The translations under genes and the position numbers were made by a program. Shown here in pieces: positions 44,430 to 55,429 of a DNA stretch of 64,000 nucleotides; position 1 is the stretch's first letter; every line of letters starts with the position of its first letter. The DNA lies in contig NW_022098004.1 of assembly GCF_002288925.2 (NCBI RefSeq), forward strand, positions 8,315,604 to 8,379,603, read 5' to 3'. The stretch is from Delphinapterus leucas (taxonomy: Eukaryota; Chordata; Mammalia; Artiodactyla; Monodontidae). The notes beneath the pieces were generated by a model, which searched no databases, was not told where the DNA came from, and worked only from the letters and a program-made list of their open reading frames with translations.

Positions 44430-44770
44430 TATAATTACTTATTAAGCACCTGCTGTGTGCGCAACTTTGTTCGAGGCACTGGGGAGAAGCAGCAGAAAGC
44501 AAAAGAAATAAAAATCCCTGCCCTTCAGAAATAGAGACACAGATACAGAGAACAAACATATGGACACCAAGGGGGGGAAGTGGTGGGGGTAACAGCGATG
44601 GTGGTGGGATGAATTGGGAGATTGGGATTGACATGTATACACTAATATGTATAAAGTAGATAACTAATAAGACCCTGCTGTATAAAAAATAAATAAAATA
44701 AAATTCAAAAAAAAAAATCCCTGCCCTTATGGGTGAAGCAATGGATGCATGAATTAGGAAGACTAGATTC
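44430..44770 (-). repeat. L2 LINE 3' end, antisense, split by L1
   Basis: 'cttattaagcacctgctgtg' and 'tcgaggcactggggagaagc' lead to 'aaaatccctgccctt', then resume after the L1 with the same bases and 'atgggtgaagcaatggatgc'. Confidence 0.6.
44511..44728 (+). mobile_element. Short L1 insertion, sense, 15-bp TSD
   Basis: Body 44526-44713: 'cagaaatagagacacagata', 'gattgggattgacatgtata' and the early-terminated end 'ccctgctgtataaaaaataa' with a short A-rich tail. TSD aaaatccctgccctt is exact at 44511-44525 and 44714-44728. Confidence 0.95.
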
Positions 44771-44774
44771 CGAA

Positions 44775-45630
44775 TTTCTGAGTTTTAACAGTCCTGTATG
44801 GGGACTGCTGTTTGCCCGTCTTTAGGCATCTTCCTGGATACCATATTATCAGACCTCAGAATAAATAAGTAATACAAGAAAATGATTGCTCCTGCTTCTT
44901 TATCTAGCACGAAGGAAGCTGAAGGTCAGAGAGGTTGGGACTGGCTGCAAATGACAAGGCCACTCACCTACAGAGTCTGGATTCAAGACTGGCCTTTTCT
45001 GTTTCTAGCACTGAGTCCTTGGTCATCTCCCCTGGAGGCATGTCAGCCTTGGCGTTTCTGCAATGCTCATCCACCTGGTACAGGTGACCTTGCTTGGCAA
45101 AGACAGCAGACATGAGTCTGAGGCTCCCAGGAGCTGAGCGAATGGGTTACCTGGGACCACACTGTCAGTGGGAAACTCACCTGTGGAGCTACCTGGGCGC
45201 CGCGGTCCACTGAGCCAGCGAGGTGAGGGTGCCTTGACATGACTCTGCTTCAGGAGAGGAAGCGTGTCGTCATTCTTCATGCTTCCACTGAGAGGATTTA
45301 GAGCAGAAGAGGCTGAAATGGCTTCGTGTTGGCACAAAAAATCAGAGATTAAGAGTAAACCTTGAAAATAGAGAATCCTCTGATTTGGGCTTTTCCAATA
45401 ACAAGCCCAATAACCCAGAGGAAACTATTAACATACAAATAGACACCCTTCCCATTAAAACAGTGGCAGACGGTTCTGGAGCAGACTTCTTCATGCAGAA
45501 AGCAGTTATGATGGGAAATGGAGTCCGATTCGGGCCCATTTGCAGCAAGCTTGGAAAATCAAAATGTAACCACTCATAATCGTGTCGACAACCCTGCTGT
45601 GGCGGGGTGGGGGGGTGGATGGCCAGTGCT
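44775..45630. other. Mostly unique sequence
   Basis: A possible MIR trace lies at 44900-45000 ('gctgaaggtcagagaggttg'). Nothing else recognised. Confidence 0.35.
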
Positions 45631-45635
45631 TTATT

Positions 45636-45657
45636 ATTATTGCTATTATTATTATTT
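45636..45657. repeat. (TTA)n microsatellite, interrupted
   Basis: ATT/TTA units with one GCT interruption. Confidence 0.85.
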
Positions 45658-45659
45658 CA

Positions 45660-46430
45660 TTTTCAAAGAATTCAACGTTATAAGCTCTAAATCTCACTGA
45701 CTTGCAACCTCGGCTCAGAGGGTGCACAGTGCATACACATATATTAACACACAGAAAAAAAAAATTAGCCCACGTATAAATAAATAGGTTTCTTGGTCAG
45801 ATTTCCAGAGGTTACTAGGGTTGCTTAGCTGAGATGGCACTCAAAGAGAGAGTTCCTAAGTAAGGAGACATCTCCGTGGAGTGTCTACACCCTCTGAAAG
45901 TCCGATGCTTCAGCCCTGGGCCTTCCATCGTTTTGACACAGCCAGAACCTCAGACACAGTTGAGTCCAGAGATGAGAGCTGAGACCTAACACAGTTGGAA
46001 GCTCCAGGTGAGGACAAAGTCCTTCTGGAAAACGTGAATGTTTTCTTCCAAGTGGCTGTGGAAAAGGTAGCAGACAGGGATGCTAAAGTGAGAAATTACA
46101 CCTACCACACCGACACCCTCGTGAAAAAAGTGCAAGAGGTTGGTGACATCGCCCAGGATGCCGAGCCAGGAGCCCTGCTGTGCCCGCTCGTATCACCAGG
46201 CCATTCTTCTGTGACCGTGTACTTTACTCTCATCGATGGAAAGTTTCTGTCCTCTGTGCTGGGTGTCCAGTGCTCTACAATCTCTAACTACCTTTCAAGA
46301 GGAAGACCAGCTCTTCTCATTTGACCTAAGCCACCCCACAGGTGTAGGCCCTGCCCTCGTCTCTAGCAGAGTCTGATGCCCATTTCACCACGTCTCTGTG
46401 CCCCAGCTAAATTGGCCGCAGTTAATGTTC
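45660..46430. other. Unique sequence with a chance frame
   Basis: The plus frame 45995-46324 starts with TTG, has no ATG of its own near the start and matches no family I recognise. I do not call it a gene. Confidence 0.4.
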
Positions 46431-46434
46431 CACA

Positions 46435-46780
46435 GGCCTGCCCCACTCCTCATACTCTGGGCCTTTGCACATGCCTTTCTCTCTGCCTGGAATGCTGTCT
46501 GCTGCCACCTCCTCCCTTCCTGCGTCTCACACAGCGTACCTAGTCAACCGCCGGCTACGTGCACTCCTGATATCTGGTTCCTTACCTTCAGCGCCTGTGT
46601 CTAAAATTAAGTACTTACTTGGGGTAATTATTTGATACTTGGTAGTGACCACCCCCCTCAAAGCTCTAAGATTCATTTGATCATGGAGTATGCATCACCA
46701 GAACCTAAGACGATGCTTGGTCTAAGGATGGACTCAGCTGAGACCATCAACTAGTCGGACTACTATGACCTTTTTCAATG
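46435..46780 (+). repeat. L2 LINE 3' region, sense
   Basis: 'ctgggcctttgcacatgcct' and 'ctctgcctggaatgctgtct' are strong L2 signatures; the distal part is diverged. Confidence 0.6.
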
Positions 46781-46789
46781 AATAAACTG

Positions 46790-47390
46790 ATTCATACAGG
46801 GTAGGACTGGAATATAAGACCTGCGGCCTTTCTATGTCATCACGTTGGCTCCCTGTAGCTACGTAGCAGCATACGGACTTTTTCTTTTTTCCCACTAATG
46901 ATTAATTTTGAAATAAGAAATATTCGGGCACCAAAAAAAAAAAGTATTTTGAGCAGTCAAGGAACAGATAATGTACTTAGGTTCTATTTTATCTGTTATC
47001 ACTGTAAACCTAGGGAGAAAGGGAGCGTATACCCCTTAGCTGTTTCTAGAAAGATAGAATCTGGACATGTATTTCTGCAAAGCAGCATCGTTAAGTCCAG
47101 CTATCACCGTTTAAGCCTATAAACAATAAGTTGAAATTTCCATTATTTCTGTTTCGTGTTAGGTTTCCAGAAGCCATCAGCCATTATGTGCTTGCTGTTC
47201 CTCCCCAGGACCAGGGTCTAGAACACAGAAGGTCCAGGCATGTGACTTCCTTTGATGACAGTGCCCAGGTACTGGGGGTTCCAGTGGATTCAGCCATTGA
47301 AACCAGGTCATCCTGGGTCACTCCTTACTTTTAGGCCAGACCTTGCAAGTAGGGTCCAATTCTGCCATGAAGGAAAAGTTTAGAGCTACC
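46790..47390. other. Unique sequence
   Basis: Contains an A-run at 46933-46943. No processed-pseudogene body was recognised before it. Confidence 0.4.
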
Positions 47391-47394
47391 TCAT

Positions 47395-47610
47395 TCATGT
47401 ATTCATTCATCACTGAGTTGGTCAGTCATTAGACAAACATCCTTTGATAATGTGTTGGGCTAGGACAAACATCTCCCCCTTATGGAGCTCATTGTGTAAT
47501 GGAAGGAGCAGGCAACCAACACGTGAGCAACTAAATACAGTCAGGGATGTGGTGTGATGAAGAAATAAACAGGATGATGAAATAGCCATAGTAATAAGAG
47601 TCACAGTAGA
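47395..47610 (-). repeat. L2 LINE 3' end, antisense
   Basis: 'tgtattcattcatcactgag', 'cttatggagctcattgtgta' and 'gcaaccaacacgtgagcaac' follow reversed L2. Confidence 0.55.
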
Positions 47611-47634
47611 AAGTACCACAGAGTAAAGAATTAT

Positions 47635-47767
47635 TTTTTTCTTCCCTCTCTCCCCTTCCTTGTCCCTCTACTCTCCCTCCCTCCTTCCTTCCTCCCTTCC
47701 TTCTCTCCTTTCTTCCTTCCTGTCTTCTCCTTTCCTTTCCTTTCTTTCCTTTCCTTTCCTTTCCTTT
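47635..47767. repeat. (CCTT)n/(CTTTC)n polypyrimidine tract
   Basis: About 130 bases almost entirely C and T on the plus strand, with CCTT units then CTTTC units. Confidence 0.95.
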
Positions 47768-48017
47768 AACTAGTTCTGCCAGTTGGGATGTTGGGTCTAT
47801 TCCCTTTACACTGTCTGTCTATGCTACTTACCCCAGGCTAATCCAGCCCAGTTCTGCAAACAAATGAGACCTCATTCCCAGGCCCTGCCTCCAAGGAGCC
47901 TGCAGCCCGGAAGGAACAGATACGCCTCTAACCAACTGTGATAACGCTGAGGAGAGCCAGGGGCACTAGGTGCTACACTGTGGTTTTAGAAAGAAATGAG
48001 TGGTTCAGAGGAGAGGG

Positions 48018-48080
48018 GAATGAGCCCCATGTCTGAGGGGGAATTAGCCCCATGTCTGGAGGGGGAATCAGCCCCATGTC
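48018..48080. repeat. Minisatellite, about 24-bp period, 2.7 copies
   Basis: The core agccccatgtc occurs at 48023, 48046 and 48070, each preceded by GGGGAAT-type sequence with TGA, TTA or TCA variants. Confidence 0.85.
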
Positions 48081-48089
48081 AAAGATGAC

Positions 48090-48770
48090 AGGACCTGAGG
48101 TTGGTCTCCGTTTTTCCAAATCCAATTCTGTGTGATCCCCATTGTCAGATCTTGAAGAAACACACGGGGATTACGCTTCAGCTCATGGGGCTGGGCAGAC
48201 TCTTAAGGCTTTTGCCACAAAAGGAGTACGTGACAAAAGAGCTCCCAGAGAAGCTCTGATTGTACGGCATCCGAATTCCGTAGTTTGGTACACCCAGTCT
48301 CTTCCACCCGTAAGCATCCCTCCAGAGCCCCCAAGCATGAAAGTCATGTTCTTCTCCCTCAGAAGGGTACCATCCAACAAAGACTTGCAGTCACTGGTGA
48401 ATTTTCGTTATCCAAAATATTCCACGGCTCAGTCAAGTTGCCCTCCCAGGAGAATGTCTCTAGCTCACCAAGCTATAGAGAATTTTTAATCAGTTAGTAA
48501 CAGACACTGGAAAGAAAAGTAAACAAGGTTATGGTTTTTATTCAGCTATTGGGATTTTTACATATAAAATAAACTTAACTTTTTGTATTTGCAAGAGATC
48601 ATGTATGGGATAAGATTGTTTGGAATCACCCTGCTCATTGTCCCCAATCCCTGAACATTTCATCTATCCCTTGTGTAAAATACTTAATATACATCGCCTT
48701 ATATAATTTTTAACTGTGTCTGGAATTTAGAGTCTGGAATTTAGAAAGAGTTCTGTGCACGTTTGGATGG
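48090..48770. other. Unique sequence, no gene supported
   Basis: The plus frame 48142-48489 has no recognised similarity and lies opposite another frame. Confidence 0.4.
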
Positions 48771-48771
48771 A

Positions 48772-48828
48772 TATCAGTGGGTGGATGGATGGATGGTTGG
48801 GTGGATAGATAGATAGATGGATAGAAGT
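48772..48828. repeat. (GGAT)n/(GATA)n microsatellite
   Basis: GGAT units followed by GATA units with two interruptions. Confidence 0.9.
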
Positions 48829-48954
48829 TACCTCATTTAGACTAAAGAGTGGAGAGCAGCTGACTTGGCACAATGGGGTAGAATGAGATCATAAATATAT
48901 TTCAGTCTATCGTACCTTTGGGAGTTTTGAAAACATGTTCATAAATGCTTTAAT

Positions 48955-49448
48955 ACTCCTTCTTTCAAGCAATAGAACCTAGTCCTCCCTTGCATGTGAA
49001 CAGGAGTTAGTGATTCCGTTTTAATTAATAGAATGAAGCCGAAGTGATGGTGGGTATCTTCTGAGACTGGGTCATAAAGGGCACTGTGGCTTTTGTCTTG
49101 ATCCCTCTCTGGAATAACTTGCTCGAGAGGAAGCCAGCTGCCATGTTGTGAGGATGTTCAAGCAGCCCTGGGTAGAGACTCTCGTGGTAAGGAACTCAGG
49201 CCTCCTGCCAACAGGCATGTGAGCGAGCTGCCTTGGAAGCAGATTCCCCAGCCCTTGCCAAGCCTTCAGATGACAGCAGCTCCAGCCCACAGCTTGACTG
49301 CAACCTCTTGAGAGATCCTGAGCGAGAAGTAGCCAGCTAGGCTCATCTCAGATTCCTTACCCTCAGAAACTTTGTGAGATAAAACGTTTGCTATTTCCAA
49401 CTGGTTCAGTGGGGGTAATTTGTTATTCAGCAAGAGATTACTAATACA
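48955..49448 (+). mobile_element. MLT1-like LTR, sense
   Basis: 'ccctctctggaataacttgc', 'cagcttgactgcaacctctt', 'ccctcagaaactttgtgaga' and 'gtaatttgttattcagcaag' fit an old MaLR LTR. Confidence 0.6.
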
Positions 49449-49649
49449 CCACCCCAGTCCCGAGATCTGGACCGCCAAGCTAGGCCCCTGGTGATGCGTT
49501 GTTTGTTACTGGAATAAACCAGATTACAGAATGTACCTAAAGTCAGCCATAGCTCTTTATCTATTTCTCCAACCATAGTGTGATTTTGTCCGAATTAGAG
49601 ATTCCATCTGTACAGAATTCTTTTCCCTTCCTCATTTATTTGTTTTTTT

Positions 49650-49920
49650 ATAGAATAACAAGGCTAGTTGCATGGATTTGAAGTTAAGCAAATCTGGGTT
49701 CACTTCCTTTCTTTGCTATTATATAGGGAACTGTTGGAAATGTATCTCTTGGAGATCAGATGTTTCACAGTGAAACAGGGAGGGTAGTAGTACTTACTGC
49801 GTAGACTTGTACAATCCAGGGGCACCAGGGGTTTATCAGGATCCATTTAGATAATGTATGTAAAACATTTAGCTAGTAGCCATTAAGGATTCAGGTAATA
49901 GTAACTATTATCTTTAATAA
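49650..49920 (+). repeat. MIR SINE, sense
   Basis: 'aagcaaatctgggttcactt' near the tRNA side and 'tttagataatgtatgtaaaa' near the 3' side; the middle is diverged. Confidence 0.5.
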
Positions 49921-50024
49921 TTGTTATCCAAAATCCCTCACACGAGCAAATTGAAAAGTTCTTTAATTCCAAAGAATTGTCCTCTTTGAACTTAATTCTG
50001 GGAGACAACATGTGGTGATAGCTG

Positions 50025-50215
50025 AGTGTTTTGAAAATGTGGTTCATGGACTTCCTGCATCAGAATGATCTGAAGTGTTTATTAGAAATGAGGATTCTTA
50101 AAACCAATTTCAGGACCTTAAGTTAGTATCTTATGGATGGGAGTAAAATAGAGGGAAAGAATGGGAATCTGCATTTTTTTAACAAGCTCCCCCAGCTTGA
50201 TTCTAGTGTTCAGGA
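50025..50215 (+). repeat. MER5A DNA transposon
   Basis: 'gtggttcatggacttcctgc', 'ttattagaaatgaggattct' and 'gggaatctgcatttttttaa' are in MER5A order. Confidence 0.65.
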
Positions 50216-50249
50216 AAGTTCTAGAGTCACTGTTGTAGAGGAAAGAAGA

Positions 50250-50430
50250 GTCATCTCAGAACTAGAGGACCTGTGGTGCAGGTCTGACCTGTGGCATTTA
50301 CTAGCCAAAATGCGTTAACCCTTGTAATGCCCAGTTTCTCGTCTGTGAAAAGGAAACACTGATCTGCCTTCTCTACCTTCCAGAGCAATTGTAAAGCTCA
50401 GCTGAGATAATAAAAACATTCGCTGACTTC
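50250..50430 (+). repeat. MIR SINE, sense
   Basis: 'cccagtttctcgtctgtgaa' is a diverged sense MIR core; an antisense MIR abuts. Confidence 0.55.
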
Positions 50431-50431
50431 T

Positions 50432-50610
50432 ATCTAGTGTGTATACAGTTTACAAAGTGATTATCCACCTTATCTCATTGAAACTTAGGATGGTCCCATG
50501 AACTCGGTTTTCCTCCCTGTCGATGGAGACGGACGCTAAGTCGAGGTTACATGGCTTGTCTAGTAGGTTGCAGAGTTAGTGCACAAACCCAGGTCTGGAC
50601 CACAAATCAC
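50432..50610 (-). repeat. MIR SINE, antisense
   Basis: 'ccaccttatctcattgaaac' and 'acatggcttgtctagtaggt' parallel antisense MIR. Confidence 0.5.
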
Positions 50611-50619
50611 AACTGAAGT

Positions 50620-51250
50620 AAAATCAAGGCTCCATGTCAATGTGCTATTTATGAGCATCACTTTAGCTAAGACTGCCGCCTTGGTTATGGTACTGAAACT
50701 AGAGAAGAGGAACTTCATAAGAAAGTGTCTACATTCTGAATGCCCAGGTTATAATTATACATGCAAAGAGTAATAATTATTTGAAAACAAAAGCTGTGAG
50801 GTCATTGAGGTACACTTCCTTAGCCATGGCATTAGAGTCTGTGTCAGTCTTGGTGTGTCAAATATTTCTAACTCATGCACCACTAAATTCACTCATCTTA
50901 AATTATAAGCCTGATTAACTTCATTCATTTGATTTTTCTGGGTCATGGTTTTGTTTCTTCTACCTAGATTTGTGCAAGAGAGAAATATTTGGAAAATCAT
51001 TTTTGTTCCTTACATGCTCTATGAGTAAAAGAAAAGGCTTCCATTGAATGGTTTATAGTTCTCTTAATAAAATTAAGCTTCTGCTACGTATACTCTGTGA
51101 AATGGCTGGATGGGTTTTCATCGAATTTGGAGGGTATGTCTGGGATAGTCCAACTTAGAATATAATAGGGTGTGTTGTGTATAATAAATAGATCTTTGGG
51201 TGTCAGAGATGGGTACCCTTCCTAAAGACATCACACGTCCTCCAGAGTAG
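50620..51250. other. Unique sequence
   Basis: Nothing recognised. Confidence 0.4.
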
Positions 51251-51255
51251 CTGAA

Positions 51256-51645
51256 CAAGAAGCAGCCTTGGGCTTCCCTGGTGGCGCAGTGGTTAAGAAT
51301 CCGCCTGCCAATGCAAGGGACACGGGTTCGAGCCCTGGCCCAGGAAGATCCCACATGCCGCGGAGCAACTAAGCCCATGCACCACAACTACTCAGCCTGC
51401 ACTCTAGAGCCCGTGAGCCACAACTACTGAGCCCACGTGCCATAACAACTGAAGCCTGCCTGCCTAGAGCCCGTGCTCCACAACAAGAGAAGCCACTGCA
51501 ATGAGAAGCCCGCGCACCGCAACGAAGAGTAGCCCCCGCTCGCCGCAACTAGAGAAAGCCCATGTGCAGCAACGAAGACCCAACGCAGCCAAAAATAAAT
51601 AAATTAATTAATTAAAAAAAAAAAAAAAAAAGCAAGAAGCAGCCT
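51256..51645 (+). mobile_element. Full-length CHR-1 SINE, sense, 13-bp TSD
   Basis: Body 51269-51632: head 'gggcttccctggtggcgcag' with B-box 'gggttcgagccc', a long internal region, then 'cccaacgcagccaaaaataa', (AATT)n and an A-run. TSD caagaagcagcct is exact at 51256-51268 and 51633-51645. Confidence 0.95.
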
Positions 51646-51649
51646 CTGT

Positions 51650-51840
51650 GGCCAGGAAAGACAAGCCGTATGTATTAGATTCATTGGGCAGGGGAAAAAA
51701 GTGCTTTCAAATCTGAGCCAAAATCTGACGTCACAAGGTCAGACACTGAACTGTCAATGCTGATTTGGGATGTGGTCGATTTTCTTATAACCCCAGGTTG
51801 AGAGCTTGAGGACAAGGTCAGTACTTAACCACAGTGTTTT
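51650..51840. other. Unique spacer
   Basis: Nothing recognised. Confidence 0.4.
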
Positions 51841-51844
51841 ATGT

Positions 51845-52200
51845 TGGGTTCCCCCAAGAGTAGAACTGGATACAAGGATTTGAGTGCAGGTGGTTTATTT
51901 GGGAAATGGTCTCAGATAGACTGGTAAGGAAATGGGCAAGTTTGACAGGGGACACAGGAAAGCCAAAATAGGGTTCATGAGGCCTCCGTCCAGCTGGAGG
52001 CCTCTGTGAGTCCAAGTAGAACTCACTTCAGAGTTATCCCACCCAGGGGCAAGGAAGCTGGGGGGTATTTATCCTCCAACTTCAATCCATCATGGCTGTT
52101 TCCAGGGTGTTAAGACCCTGGCCCTTCTGACCTGCCCTGAAGTGTCCAGAAAAGGCCCTCAGGCAGGGAATCAGGGATACGTACAGCTAAAAGCCCTCAG
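51845..52200. repeat. Possible old LTR-like interspersed repeat
   Basis: 'gatacaaggatttgagtgca' and 'ggtttatttgggaaatggtc' recall a known mammalian repeat that I cannot name. Confidence 0.3.
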
Positions 52201-52254
52201 CTTCACTGAGCACTTCCAGAGTTTCCTGTAACCCAGAGGGCTGTGTCATGGGTG

Positions 52255-52515
52255 AGTTTGTCTGTGATAATGATGACACTACGTTGGTAATGTAACAATA
52301 CCCACCTACTGAGTGCCTCTCGTATGGTGGTTGCCATAGTGGGTCCCTTATGTATCTCTTTCAACCCACACATGCCCAATGTCGAAGGCATTAGGATTCA
52401 CGTTTCCCACGAGGAAGGGAAGAGTCAGAAAGCTTCGGTTACTGGCCTAATTCACTCGGTTTGCAAAGGAAAGCCAGAATCTGAACCCAGGCCTTTGCTA
52501 TAGAACATACCCTCT
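52255..52515 (-). repeat. MIR SINE, antisense
   Basis: 'cacctactgagtgcctctcg', 'gtttcccacgaggaagggaa' and 'agccagaatctgaacccagg' are in antisense MIR order. Confidence 0.65.
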
Positions 52516-52519
52516 CCAC

Positions 52520-54500
52520 AGAGCAGGTAGTAAATACAGATTTGCTTAGTGGCCAAATTGAATACACATAAAGAGTTCCTTTTAACTTTTGGCACTTCAA
52601 GGTGGTGTTTTTGTTGACTCCTATCTGTCTTGACTATTTTCCGAAACCCACCCCTTACCTGTTCCTCTCACCTCTAGGCAAGGCTGATGTGTGTCATATA
52701 AGAAAATATGGATACTTTTTAGTCCTAGATAAATATGATGTACATGTTGTGTGTATATAAAGCCTCAGAAAGTTCACACTGGAAATGGGGGCAGGTCAAA
52801 GGGACTCTGACACCCTATCATTGACTCATGGCAGGAAGAAACGGTTTCCCTCTCTCCCTATCTCACTCCCTTTCTTCAAGTAACAGAATGGGCTCAATGT
52901 AGCTTCATGCAACATATACTTATTTTCTGGACTGGTTCACAACAAATATTAAAAAAGTTTAAGAAAATGTGTTGGGCTTCCAACAAAGTTTGAACTATGC
53001 AGATGTTGGTGGGATAGAAAATATGAGATAAGCTGTTTCCTACCATAGGAAGCTTCTGCTACTCACCATAGGTTCATGGCTGATAGAGAAAAAAAAAATA
53101 ATTAGATAGATACATAGGGTTTGAAATGCTATGAAACTGTGTTTTCCCAATGCAGTCACACTGAAACTCTCAGGTAACCTGGTCAGAGGAAGAAGGATTC
53201 TCCAGAGGGATTCAGTTTTTAGTCTCTAAGAGTTTCAGCCACCAGCATGCAGGGTTCATCTACTTGAAGGCATAAAATGTTAGATTTTGGAATAGTTAAG
53301 ATTTGCCATGCAGTAAACTGTATAACAACTTCTTTGCTTATCTCCTCCCCCACCCTCTACCCAAGCTCCAAGGGGGCAACCAAAGCCACTTTTTTTTCAA
53401 ATGGATCAATGTCTGAGATATTGGCTTCTATTTCTGAAGAACTCACTTTTGAGCTTGTTTGTCCAACTCTGTGGTTCAAATTAATTTCACCCTTCAGGGA
53501 TTTGTAGGCATGTTGACAGATTCAATGAAAAAAATGGAGTTTTATTGGAAAGGGTGTTAGTCGGGGAAACAAAGGGCTCGGGGGATAGTTTGGTAATGGG
53601 CTATGGAGACTTTCTTCTTAGGTCACCGGCTCGGCTCAAATCTAGAACCTGCTTGGCAGTGATTGAAAATCATTACTACTTGACAGCTGCCTGACAGGTG
53701 GCCAGTAACATGTTGGTACCCTGCTCCTGCATCCCCTTCTAGGCAGAATAATCACATGACAGGAGGGATAGCACGGATTACATGAAAACACAGGGGCTGA
53801 AGTAACAGTTTCCTTTCTCAACCTCTTGTCACTTAGTGGGTTAAATATTTTTATCAATTTAACAGATTATGGCCCACCAAAAGATTTCCATGCTTACCTC
53901 TTAACAGTGGTGAAACCTGATTAAAACCAAGGGAGAAAAATGAAACACAATGAGCAATGATTTGTGAAAAAGTAACTGCTCCATTGATCCGCTGCTAATA
54001 GCTGAGCTAGACCATCTACACGTTTACATAAAAAAGACCAAAACATCATAAAAGGCCAGGACTGGCATCAGGAAAACAAGCAGGGACAAACCCCAAGTAG
54101 AGGTTGGCTGCAGGAAGAAATCTGGCAGGTTTCCATCTGAAGGGCCCTTAAGAGACATGCAAGGCAAAGAGCCACGTAAGACTCATGATGGGCAACTTGG
54201 CGCCATGTTAATTTCAGCGTGGCCGTTCTCAGCTGGAACCCAGTCACCAGATCACATCTCTGCAGGAGTCCATCCTTAATGCAGGCTGGGCCCAGATAAT
54301 GAGAACTTGATTCTTAGTGGGGGAATTGCCTTCTTTCAATGGGCTTAAGCCAAAACCTTTAAAATTATTTTAACGTCAGTTTTCTTTTTAATGGGACATG
54401 TAAGTACTAGGAAAATTATAGCATTAAAAGGGTTGCTTTGGACTTTCTTTTTGTAATTGCCTTTTAGAGGGTAGAACTTTTAATTCATTCCAAAAATTTC
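52520..54500. other. Long unique stretch, candidate conserved non-coding DNA
   Basis: About 2 kb with no repeat identified, the longest such stretch in the window, continuing with little interruption to about 55.2 kb. Frames are short and scattered. Only alignment would show constraint. Confidence 0.4.
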
Positions 54501-54506
54501 CCACTG

Positions 54507-54556
54507 ATATGAGGAACCTGATGCAAGCTTCATATTCTGAGTCAAGTTCCTCATAT
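54507..54556. other. Inverted repeat, 11-bp perfect arms, 28-base spacer
   Basis: Arms atatgaggaac (54507-54517) and gttcctcatat (54546-54556). The spacer carries 'ctgatgcaagcttcatattc'. Confidence 0.8.
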
Positions 54557-54559
54557 TTT

Positions 54560-55225
54560 CCCCTAGAAAAACCCTCAAGACACTCACTAGTTTGAGCTCA
54601 ACACATGTTCATCCCCCATAGGCAATAAGCCACGGGATTTCCAGAGAGGTGGCAAGACTTATCCACTGCTCTTGACCAAAGTAAAGAGTGTGCTACAACC
54701 AGTTAAGAGTTAAAGGCATTAAGTCGTGTGTGATTAATTTGCAAACAATACCACAAGCTGCGCATCTAAATGAGTATTGCACCCTTCAAAGTACACCTGT
54801 ATGAGACTGATGGTTTGAAATGTGAGTTACTGCCTTACGTTTGGCTACAACGATATCATGGACAACTCCCCAAATCTGAGTGGTTATGACTACAGGCTTT
54901 TTTTTTTCTTGCTGCCAGGTCTGCATGTTGGCTGTGGCTTAGCTGGCCTTGACCATTATAGGACCCAGGCTGCAGCGGTAACACCTGGAGACTATTCTTC
55001 CCATCATGGAGGGCAGGAGCTCAAGAAAGGTGAGTAGAAACACGCAGAACCTCTTACAGCCTCGACGTGAACTGGGATGTGATTGTATCTGATCACGTTC
55101 TAGTTATTGGGTGAAAGTGATCAGGGGATGATGGGTCGGGGGAGAGGGGACATTGTTGATCATGAATACAGTCGACTGTAGTCACATAACTTAAAACCAC
55201 AAAACTTAAAACTGTACAGTTATAT
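54560..55225. other. Unique sequence, no gene recognised
   Basis: No repeat or exon established; a faint L1-3'-like text near 55150-55210. Confidence 0.35.
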
Positions 55226-55229
55226 TCTT

Positions 55230-55420
55230 TTATTGACTTAGTGCATGTTTACAGAGCATCTACTCACTACAGAAACTCGTTACTGTATTGAGGTGGGCGT
55301 GGTACATTCATTAAATCATGTCATCCTCTCGACAAAACTCCAAGGGAGGTACTTGTTCTCATTTTACAGATAAGTCGATGGTAGCCTGGTGCAGCAAAGT
55401 ACCGTGCCTTGGCCCTAACA
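55230..55420 (-). repeat. MIR SINE, antisense
   Basis: 'cattaaatcatgtcatcctc' and 'tctcattttacagataagtc' are antisense MIR signatures. Confidence 0.55.
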
Positions 55421-55429
55421 CTAGGAAGT

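Noticed and set aside
45995..46324. 109-codon plus frame with helical-looking text (KVADRDAKVRNY, LVKKVQEVGD)
   Set aside because: Starts at TTG with an in-frame stop just upstream, has no ATG near the start and no recognised family. I considered a degenerate exon or retrocopy but could not support either.
46933..46943. Internal A-run as a processed-pseudogene tail
   Set aside because: No gene-like body upstream and no flanking direct repeat.
48142..48489. 115-codon plus frame
   Set aside because: No similarity recognised, opposed by a minus frame, and no splice signals fixed its edges.
51269..51345. tRNA gene
   Set aside because: The A-box/B-box-like sequence is the tRNA-derived head of the CHR-1 SINE, not an intact tRNA.
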